Shown: one piece after another, positions 44,837-50,429 of the stretch
Position numbering within the stretch: the first letter of the stretch is position 1
Layout of the letters: every line of letters begins with the position of its first letter
Assembly: GCF_006151785.1 (NCBI RefSeq)
Contig: NZ_VDDD01000008.1
Span: forward strand, 1-50,429
Origin: Paracoccus marcusii
GTDB taxonomy: Bacteria > Pseudomonadota > Alphaproteobacteria > Rhodobacterales > Rhodobacteraceae
Direction: 5' to 3'
Length of the DNA stretch: 50,429 nt
The notes under the pieces: model-generated
Told to the model about the DNA's origin: nothing
Databases searched by the model: none
Seen by the model: only the letters and a program-made list of their open reading frames with translations
Program-made: the position numbers and the translations under genes

Positions 44837-45427
44837 TCAGTTGCGGTCGCGGTCGTCGCCTTCGCCGTCATCGGCACCGCCGATGTCGTCGAACAGTTCG
44901 GCGATCTCGAACTCGGCCTCGGCGTCGGCTTCGGCGGCCATGTCCTGGATGGACTTGCCCTGCGCCTGCAGCTCTGCCTCTTCGGCCGAGCGGGCGACGT
45001 TCATGGTGATCGTCGCCTCGACTTCCGGGTGCAGCACGACGGTGACGTCATGCAGGCCCAGGTCCTTGATCGGCTCGCGCAGGACGACCGACTTGCGGTC
45101 GACGGTGAAGCCGGCCTCGGTCGCGGCCTCGGCCGCGTCACGCGTGGTGACCGAGCCGTACAGCGCGCCCGAATCGGATGCGGAACGGATGACCACGAAG
45201 GTCTGGCCGTCCAGCTTGTCCGCGATCTTCTGGGCTTCGGCCTTCGACTCCGCGTTGCGGGTCTCCAGCTGCGCCTTCTGACCTTCGAACGCCTTGATGT
45301 TGGCTTCCGACGCGCGCATCGCCTTGCCCTGGGGCAGGAGATAGTTGCGTGCGAAGCCTTGCTTGACGTTCACGACTTCGCCCATCTGGCCCAGCTTGGC
45401 CACACGTTCCAGCAGGATGACTTGCAT
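44837..45427 (-). CDS. rplI: 50S ribosomal protein L9
   Basis: L9 binds 23S rRNA and helps keep the reading frame. The 196-residue product begins [20 protein letters not shown] with the N-terminal rRNA-binding domain ([20 protein letters not shown]), a long connecting helix and the C-terminal domain ([16 protein letters not shown]). The last 40 residues form an acidic tail ([20 protein letters not shown]), an extension over the usual 150 residues and common in Rhodobacterales. It lies 13 bases after rpsR. Confidence 0.97.
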   Translation of the reverse strand: MQVILLERVAKLGQMGEVVNVKQGFARNYLLPQGKAMRASEANIKAFEGQKAQLETRNAESKAEAQKIADKLDGQTFVVIRSASDSGALYGSVTTRDAAEAATEAGFTVDRKSVVLREPIKDLGLHDVTVVLHPEVEATITMNVARSAEEAELQAQGKSIQDMAAEADAEAEFEIAELFDDIGGADDGEGDDRDRN

Positions 45428-45440
45428 CGTTCAGGTCTCC

Positions 45441-45668
45441 TTACTTGACGACATAGGGCAGCAGGGCCAGGAAACGCGCGCGCTTGATGGCACGGGCCAG
45501 CTCGCGCTGTTTCTTGGCCGAGACGGCGGTGATGCGCGAGGGCACGATCTTGCCGCGTTCGCTGATGTAGCGCTGCAGCAGGCGGGTGTCCTTGTAGTCG
45601 ATCGCAGGTGCGTTATCGCCCGAGAACGGGCAGACCTTGCGACGACGGAAGAAGGGTTTGTTGGCCAT
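45441..45668 (-). CDS. rpsR: 30S ribosomal protein S18
   Basis: The 75-residue product carries the S18 signature [40 protein letters not shown] and [20 protein letters not shown]18 pairs with S6 on the small-subunit platform. It lies between rpsF and rplI with 13-base gaps on both sides, the standard operon order. Confidence 0.98.
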   Translation of the reverse strand: MANKPFFRRRKVCPFSGDNAPAIDYKDTRLLQRYISERGKIVPSRITAVSAKKQRELARAIKRARFLALLPYVVK

Positions 45669-45681
45669 TCGTCAGATCCTC

Positions 45682-46122
45682 TCAGTTCCGCTCGCGGCGT
45701 TCGCCGCGGTCGCCGCCACGATCACCACGGTCGCCGCGATCGCGGTCGCCACGGTCGCCCCGGGGACGGTCGCCACGGTCACCGCGCTCGCCACGCTCTT
45801 CGCGCTTCTGCATCTGGACCGAGGGGCCTTCCTGATGCTCGTCCACGCGGATGGTCATCACGCGCATCACGTCATCATGCAGGCGGGCCAGGCGTTCCAT
45901 TTCCAGCACGGCGCCCGAGGGGGCGTCGGTGCGCAGGAAGGCATAGTGGCCCTTGCGGTTCTTGTTGATCTTGTAGGCCAGGGTGCGCACACCCCAGTAT
46001 TCGTGCTCGACGACCTTGCCGCCATTGTCGGCGAGAACGGTCGAGAAGTGTTCGATCAGCCCTTCGGCCTGCGTGTTCGACAGGTCCTGGCGGGCGATCA
46101 GCACATGCTCGTACAGAGGCAT
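45682..46122 (-). CDS. rpsF: 30S ribosomal protein S6 with Arg-Gly-Asp-rich tail
   Basis: The first 100 residues are the S6 fold: [39 protein letters not shown] and [19 protein letters not shown]. Residues about 109-146 form a low-complexity tail of RGD/RGE/DRG units ([20 protein letters not shown] and so on) encoded by short tandem repeats at 45685-45800. E. coli S6 instead has a glutamate tail added after translation. It heads the rpsF-rpsR-rplI operon. Confidence 0.97.
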   Translation of the reverse strand: MPLYEHVLIARQDLSNTQAEGLIEHFSTVLADNGGKVVEHEYWGVRTLAYKINKNRKGHYAFLRTDAPSGAVLEMERLARLHDDVMRVMTIRVDEHQEGPSVQMQKREERGERGDRGDRPRGDRGDRDRGDRGDRGGDRGERRERN

Positions 46123-46345
46123 GGCGATCCTTTCGGTTTGAATGCGCATTTCATCGACGGGCCGTCCCTTCCGCACCCGTCACGAGAGGCTGCGCCGTTA
46201 CAGTCAAGCTCAGGCGGAAGGATGGCGTGTCATAGCAGCGAACCGCGCGGATGCAAGGGTTTTCGCCCCCGGCCGCGTCCGGCGCCCCTTGCGCCCGTCC
46301 ATGCGCGCGGCCAATCTGGCCGCCGGCACGACAGGGGGAGCGGCG

Positions 46346-47305
46346 ATGGCGCTGGAAGATGCGAAGACCCAGGTGGATCAGGCCTTCACGCGCGACAGCC
46401 TGCGCGGGCTGTCCTTCGAGAACGCCTTTGGCGGGGCCACCAGCTTTCTGCGCCGCCGCTATACCAAGGACCTGGGCGGCGTCGACGTCGCGGTGACGGG
46501 CATCCCCTTCGACCAGGCGGTGACCCACCGGCCCGGCACCCGGTTCGGGCCCCGCGCGATCCGCGAGGCGTCCAGCCTGCAGGCCTTCGATCCGCCCTAT
46601 GGCTGGGGCTATGACCCGATGGCGGTGCTGGATGTGGTCGATTACGGCGACATGGCGTTCGATTACGCCAATGTCCGCGAGGTGCCCGCCCGGATCGAGG
46701 CGCATGTCGGCGCGATCCTGGATGCGGGTACGGCGCCGATCACCCTGGGGGGCGATCATTTCATCACGCTGCCGATCCTGCGCGCAGTCGCGGCGCGGCG
46801 GGGGCCCGTGGCACTGATCCAGTTCGACGCGCATTCCGACACATGGGTCGACGACGACCCGGACCGGATCGACCACGGCACGTTCCTGTACAAGGCGATC
46901 AAGGCGGGGATCGTGGACCCGGCGGCCAGCGTGTCGATCGGCATCCGCACCGACAATCCCGACACGCTGGGCGTGACCATCCTGGATGCGCCGTCGGTGC
47001 ATCGGGACGGGATCGAGGCGACGCTGTCGCGGGTGCGGGCGGTGGTCGGCGACCGGACCTGCTATGTGACCTTCGACATCGACGCGCTGGACCCGGCCTT
47101 TGCGCCGGGCACCGGCACTCCGGTCTGGGGCGGGCTGGCCAGCTGGCAGGCGGCGGCGCTGCTGCGCGGGCTTGCGGGGATCGACCTGATCGGCGGCGAC
47201 GTGGTCGAGGTCTCTCCGCCCTATGACACGACCGGGGCCACGGCGATCGCGGGCGCGCATGTCGCGCTGGAGCTGATCGCGCTGTTCGGCTGGTCGCGGC
47301 GATGA
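46346..47305 (+). CDS. speB: Agmatinase/ureohydrolase family protein
   Basis: The 319-residue binuclear manganese enzyme has all metal motifs: GGDHFITLP (first His), QFDAHSDTW (Asp-His-Asp), and FDIDALDPAFAPGTGTPVWG (two Asp), plus DVVEVSPPYD. PGTGTPVWGGL fits agmatinase-type enzymes more than arginase. Agmatinase makes putrescine and urea from agmatine; related ones act on guanidino acids such as guanidinobutyrate, of interest given the guanidine riboswitch at 36.5 kb. GGGGGAG lies before the start at 46346. It is divergent from rpsF. Confidence 0.87.
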   Translation: MALEDAKTQVDQAFTRDSLRGLSFENAFGGATSFLRRRYTKDLGGVDVAVTGIPFDQAVTHRPGTRFGPRAIREASSLQAFDPPYGWGYDPMAVLDVVDYGDMAFDYANVREVPARIEAHVGAILDAGTAPITLGGDHFITLPILRAVAARRGPVALIQFDAHSDTWVDDDPDRIDHGTFLYKAIKAGIVDPAASVSIGIRTDNPDTLGVTILDAPSVHRDGIEATLSRVRAVVGDRTCYVTFDIDALDPAFAPGTGTPVWGGLASWQAAALLRGLAGIDLIGGDVVEVSPPYDTTGATAIAGAHVALELIALFGWSRR

Positions 47306-47306
47306 G

Positions 47307-47360
47307 TTGCGTCCCGCGCCGCGCCGGGGGGCTGCGCGCCCCCCGGACCCCCCCGGCGTC
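47307..47360. repeat. Dispersed G/C-rich hairpin repeat, copy 4
   Basis: TTGCGTCCCGCGCCGCG begins two bases after the agmatinase stop. Hairpin CCGGGGGG (47324-47331) / CCCCCCGG (47339-47346) follows, then a run of seven C. It separates the agmatinase gene from prfA. Confidence 0.7.
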
Positions 47361-47415
47361 GTGTCGGAATGCAAGGGCGCTTGTACGGTCCGGGGCCGGG
47401 GGGTAAGCCGCATCC

Positions 47416-48471
47416 ATGTTGCCCCAGGACCGCCTTGACCAGATCGCCGCCCGCTTCGAGTTTCTCGAGGCGCAGCTGAATGCCGGCCCCGCCGCCGACC
47501 AGATCGCCAGGATCAGCCGCGAATATGCCGAGCTGAAGCCGGTCGTTGCCCAGATCGACCGCTGGCGCGCCGCCCAGGACGGGCTGGTCGAGGCCCGCGC
47601 CCTGCTGGCCGATCCCGAGATGCGCGACCTGGCCGAGGACGAGCTGCGCCGTCTGGGCGCATTGCTGCCCACGCTGGAGCAGGACCTGCGGCTGGCGCTG
47701 CTGCCGCGCGATGCGGCGGACGCGCGCCCCGCGATTCTGGAGATCCGCCCCGGAACCGGGGGCGACGAGGCCGCGCTGTTCGCGGGCGACCTGCTGGAGA
47801 TGTACCGCCGCCACGCCGAGGCCCAGGGCTGGCAGTTCCAGACGCTGGAACTGACCCGGACCGAGCTGGGCGGCATCAAGGAGGCCATCGCCCGGATCGA
47901 GGGCGAGGGCGTCTTTGCCCGCCTGAAATACGAATCCGGCGTGCACCGGGTGCAGCGGATCCCCTCGACCGAATCGGGCGGGCGCATCCATACCAGCGCG
48001 GCCACCGTGGCCGTCCTGCCCGAGGCCGCCGAGGACGTCGAGATCGACATTCCCGCGACCGACATCCGCATCGACACGATGCGCGCGTCCGGCGCGGGCG
48101 GCCAGCATGTCAACACGACCGATTCGGCCGTACGCATCACCCACCTGCCCACCGGCATCGTCGTCACCAGCAGCGAGAAGTCGCAGCACCAGAACCGCGC
48201 CAACGCGATGGCCGTGCTGCGCGCGCGCCTGTATGACATGCAGCGCGCCGCCGCCGATGCCGAACGGTCCGCCGACCGGCGCGCGCAGGTCGGCAGCGGC
48301 GACCGCAGCGAGCGCATCCGCACATACAACTTTCCGCAGGGCCGCATGACCGATCATCGCATCAACCTGACGCTGTATGCCCTGGACCGGGTCATGGCCG
48401 GCGACCTGACCGAGATCATCGACGCCCTGACCGCCCATGACCAGGCCGCCCGCCTGGCTGAGGCGCAGTGA
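47416..48471 (+). CDS. prfA: Peptide chain release factor 1
   Basis: RF1 ends translation at UAA and UAG. The 351-residue product has the codon-recognition region with [19 protein letters not shown] (PxT type, residues PST), and the catalytic GGQ at residues 228-230 in [39 protein letters not shown] and [16 protein letters not shown] follow. Start [18 protein letters not shown] is typical. Its stop overlaps the GTG start of prmC, the methylase that modifies its GGQ glutamine. Confidence 0.97.
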   Translation: MLPQDRLDQIAARFEFLEAQLNAGPAADQIARISREYAELKPVVAQIDRWRAAQDGLVEARALLADPEMRDLAEDELRRLGALLPTLEQDLRLALLPRDAADARPAILEIRPGTGGDEAALFAGDLLEMYRRHAEAQGWQFQTLELTRTELGGIKEAIARIEGEGVFARLKYESGVHRVQRIPSTESGGRIHTSAATVAVLPEAAEDVEIDIPATDIRIDTMRASGAGGQHVNTTDSAVRITHLPTGIVVTSSEKSQHQNRANAMAVLRARLYDMQRAAADAERSADRRAQVGSGDRSERIRTYNFPQGRMTDHRINLTLYALDRVMAGDLTEIIDALTAHDQAARLAEAQ

Positions 48472-49304
48472 GGCTGTCGGATGCCCAGGCCCAGGGCACG
48501 GCGCTGCTGCGCGCGGCGGGCATCGCGGGCGCGTCGCGCGACGCCGACCGCATACTGGCCGCGGTGCTGGAGATCGAGCCGGGCCAGCTGCGCATCACCG
48601 ACGATCGCGCGCTGACCGACGATCAGGCGACGCAGTTCAACCGCGGCATCGCGGCCCGCGCCCTGCGCCAGCCAGTGGCCCAGATCACCGGTTTCCGCGA
48701 TTTCTGGGCGCATCGCTTCAAGGTCACGCGCGACACGCTCGACCCACGCCCCGAGACTGAGGCGCTGGTCGAGGCGGCGCTGGCGCGGCCCTGGCGGCGG
48801 GTGCTGGACCTAGGGACGGGAACGGGGGCAATCCTGATCTCTCTTCTTGCAGCACGTCCGGGGACGACGGGCCTGGGCACCGACATATCCGAGGCCGCGC
48901 TGCAGGTGGCGCGGCACAATGCCCGGCGGATCGGCGTCGACGCGCGGTTCCGCCAGGCCGACTGGCTGGACGGGGTCGAGGGGCCGTTCGATCTGGTCGT
49001 GTCGAACCCGCCCTATATCGCGGCGATCGAGATGGCGCTGCTGGACCCCGACGTGCGCGACTGGGAACCGCGCCATGCGCTGACGGACGAAGGTGACGGG
49101 CTGGGCGCCTATCGCACCATCGCGGCGGGCGTGCGCGGCCTGCTGTCGCCAAAGGGCGCCGCCCTGGTCGAGATAGGGCCGACCCAGGGCGCGGCGGTCG
49201 CGGCGCTGTTCCGGGCGCAGGGCGCGCAGGTGCGCGTGCTGCCCGATCTGGACGGGCGCGACCGGGTGGTGCTGGCGGATTTCGCGCCCGCTGCGGCGGT
49301 TTGA
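48468..49304 (+). CDS. prmC: Release factor glutamine methyltransferase
   Basis: PrmC methylates the GGQ glutamine of release factors with S-adenosylmethionine. The 278-residue product has an N-terminal helical domain, the linker [14 protein letters not shown], the SAM-binding motif [17 protein letters not shown] and the glutamine-binding NPPY at residues 180-183 (VVSNPPYIA). It starts with GTG in a GTGA overlap with prfA, the classic gene pair. Confidence 0.96.
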   Translation: MRLSDAQAQGTALLRAAGIAGASRDADRILAAVLEIEPGQLRITDDRALTDDQATQFNRGIAARALRQPVAQITGFRDFWAHRFKVTRDTLDPRPETEALVEAALARPWRRVLDLGTGTGAILISLLAARPGTTGLGTDISEAALQVARHNARRIGVDARFRQADWLDGVEGPFDLVVSNPPYIAAIEMALLDPDVRDWEPRHALTDEGDGLGAYRTIAAGVRGLLSPKGAALVEIGPTQGAAVAALFRAQGAQVRVLPDLDGRDRVVLADFAPAAAV

Positions 49305-49558
49305 CGCCCATTTCATCGTGATTTCCGCAGTTTTCCCTTGTCTGGCCCGTCATTGCATGGTTAGTCGGCAGCGTGCGACAGGCCCTAGCCGTCGCATGGG
49401 TCAGCCTGACAACTGCCGATACCGAAGGGGTGCATCTGGTGCGCCGCGGTTGGGCAAGGCAGGGCTGAACGGAGTGGTCACAGCCCCCGTATCCGTCCGA
49501 CACCGCCGTCCAGTTCACGCTGGCATCCCGACGCCCGGAAACATTACAGACAAGACTG
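49305..49558 (+). other. Intergenic region before the DUF4167 gene
   Basis: These 254 bases show no convincing gene: the frame at 49318-49587 has no family pattern and overlaps the next gene out of frame. The region must carry the promoter of the DUF4167 gene; I could not place a clear -35/-10 pair. Confidence 0.4.
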
Positions 49559-50429
49559 ATGAGATCATCAAAATCCCGCTCGCGTAGCAAATCGAACCGC
49601 CAGCGCACGCTGGGGAACATCACCAATCGCGTCTTTGACAGCTCGGGGCCCGAGGGCAAGGTGCGTGGCACCCCCCAGCAGATCATCGAGAAATACCTGA
49701 CGCTGGCGCGCGACGCGCAGCTGTCCCATGACCGCGTCGCGGAGCAGAGCTTTCTGCAGCACGCCGAGCATTACACCCGCATGCTGGGCGAGGCGAACCG
49801 CGAGATGGCCGAACGCCAGGGCCGCCCCGACGATGACGGCTATCAGAGCAACATCGGCAGCCATGGTTATCACCAGGGCGGCCAGAGCGGCGGTCAGAAC
49901 AACGGTGGTCAGAACAGCGGCGATCGGAACAATGGTGGCCAGAACGGCAACCAGGGCCAGCAGGGCGAGGGCAACCAGCGCCGCGACCATCAGCAGCGCG
50001 ACGGCGGACAGCAGCGGGACCAGCAGCGCGATGGCGGACACCAGCCCCGCGACGGTCAGCGCGATCACCAAGCCCGCGATGGTCAGCCCCGTGACAACCA
50101 GGGTCGCGACAGCCAACCCCGCGACAATCAGAATCGTGACAATCAGGCCCGCGACAATCAGGGTCGTGACAGCCAGCGCGACAACCAGCCGCGTGAGCAG
50201 CGCCCGCGGTCCGAGCCGCGCCAGGACGCGCGCGTCGAGCCGCGTCAGGACCCGCGTCCCGACCTGTCCGAGGAGAACGCGCCGCAGTTCCTGCAGCAGC
50301 CCAGCCTGCCCGAGGTGATGCCTGCCACTGAGGACGACGGCGGCGCCGCCGTCCGCACGCCCGAGGCGGAAGCCCCGGCCAAGCCCGCACGGACCCGCGT
50401 CTCGCGTCCCCGCGCGCCGCGTGCGGTGG
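49559..50429 (+). CDS. DUF4167-domain protein with Arg-Asp/Gln-rich repeats (3' end outside window)
   Basis: The frame from ATG 49559 is open to the window end (290 codons seen). Residues 1-85 form the DUF4167 domain: SNRQRTLGNITNRVFDSSGP, RGTPQQIIEKYLTLARDAQ and FLQHAEHYTRMLGEANRE, with a basic Ser/Arg/Lys start, as in small RNA-binding-like proteins of alphaproteobacteria. Residues about 95-220 are disordered: a Gly/Gln/Asn part followed by many RDNQ, RDGQ and RDSQ units. A Pro/Ala/Arg-rich part follows. The function is not established; RNA binding is inferred from composition. Confidence 0.85.
   Translation, partial: MRSSKSRSRSKSNRQRTLGNITNRVFDSSGPEGKVRGTPQQIIEKYLTLARDAQLSHDRVAEQSFLQHAEHYTRMLGEANREMAERQGRPDDDGYQSNIGSHGYHQGGQSGGQNNGGQNSGDRNNGGQNGNQGQQGEGNQRRDHQQRDGGQQRDQQRDGGHQPRDGQRDHQARDGQPRDNQGRDSQPRDNQNRDNQARDNQGRDSQRDNQPREQRPRSEPRQDARVEPRQDPRPDLSEENAPQFLQQPSLPEVMPATEDDGGAAVRTPEAEAPAKPARTRVSRPRAPRAV

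Noticed and set aside
45685..45810. Short tandem repeats that might be a CRISPR array
   Set aside because: The units are 6-12 bases with no unique spacers and encode the S6 tail in frame. No CRISPR array or cas gene is seen anywhere in the window.
49683..50390. Minus-strand frames opposite the DUF4167 gene, with Ala/Val/Leu repeats that look like membrane segments
   Set aside because: The apparent hydrophobic repeats are the antisense of the RD-x-Q repeats. The plus frame has a conserved domain and a natural start.

Overview
The window reads as a chromosomal segment of a high-G+C alphaproteobacterium, most likely Paracoccus or a close Rhodobacteraceae relative. The reasons are the gene content and order (uvrC-pgsA-moaD-moaE, pyrB with a degenerate pyrC, rpsF-rpsR-rplI, prfA-prmC), very compact operons with ATGA/GTGA overlaps, strong C/G at codon third positions, and a guanidine-II riboswitch in front of an SMR exporter. 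The species call is inference; no search was run.

Layout. 1-2160 is an accessory remnant on the 3' side of a tRNA-Arg(CCT) gene: a frameshifted IS21-type transposase fragment fused to the first codons of a plasmid-type relaxase, a mobC-like gene and a helix-turn-helix replication-type gene. From 2.2 kb on the DNA looks like core chromosome. 2.4-6.1 kb: LacI regulator, S49 peptidase, a 39-residue membrane peptide, a CaCA antiporter and a pteridine-reductase-like SDR. 6.1-6.4 kb is an A+T-richer gap with DnaA-box-like sites. 6.4-11.6 kb: uvrC, pgsA, moaD, moaE, a membrane protein, glutamate-cysteine ligase. 11.8-15 kb: a small membrane protein and, on the minus strand, pyrB, a pyrC-like gene without its metal ligands, and plsY. 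15-18.2 kb: MATE pump, a stand-alone Lrp ligand domain and an aminotransferase. 18-22.2 kb (minus): valS, a DUF1992 gene, a DUF1428 gene and an Lrp regulator. 22.4-24.7 kb: PLP decarboxylase and a DUF2235 hydrolase. 24.7-28.5 kb: metF/metR divergent pair with a MetR box, suhB and an EamA transporter with a structured leader. 28.4-32.8 kb: lytic transglycosylase, dapA, UbiH-type hydroxylase. 32.8-36.2 kb: HAD nucleotidase, GntR regulator, AlkA-type glycosylase, esterase, HNH endonuclease. 36.2-41.5 kb: a small membrane protein, the riboswitch-controlled guanidinium exporter, ilvD, a DUF305 protein, two overlapping Lrp regulators divergent from ilvC. 41.6-44.7 kb: yghU, a radical SAM gene that may be leaderless, and a homocysteine S-methyltransferase. 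44.8-50.4 kb: rpsF-rpsR-rplI, an agmatinase-family gene, prfA-prmC and a DUF4167 gene that runs off the end.

How it fits together. Several neighbours form functional sets: UvrC repair; PgsA and PlsY in phospholipid synthesis; MoaD/MoaE as the two subunits of molybdopterin synthase; MetF/MetR plus a homocysteine methyltransferase for methionine; IlvD/IlvC with Lrp regulators for branched-chain amino acids; PrfA and its methylase PrmC. Four Lrp/AsnC-family proteins lie in this one window.

I found no new multi-gene defence or mobile system. The points most worth a second look are the guanidine-II riboswitch, the pseudo-dihydroorotase, a codon-atypical patch inside valS, the structured leader of the EamA gene, the possible leaderless radical SAM gene, the DnaA-box cluster near 6.2 kb, a family of dispersed G/C-rich hairpin repeats just after stop codons, and the 39-residue membrane peptide.
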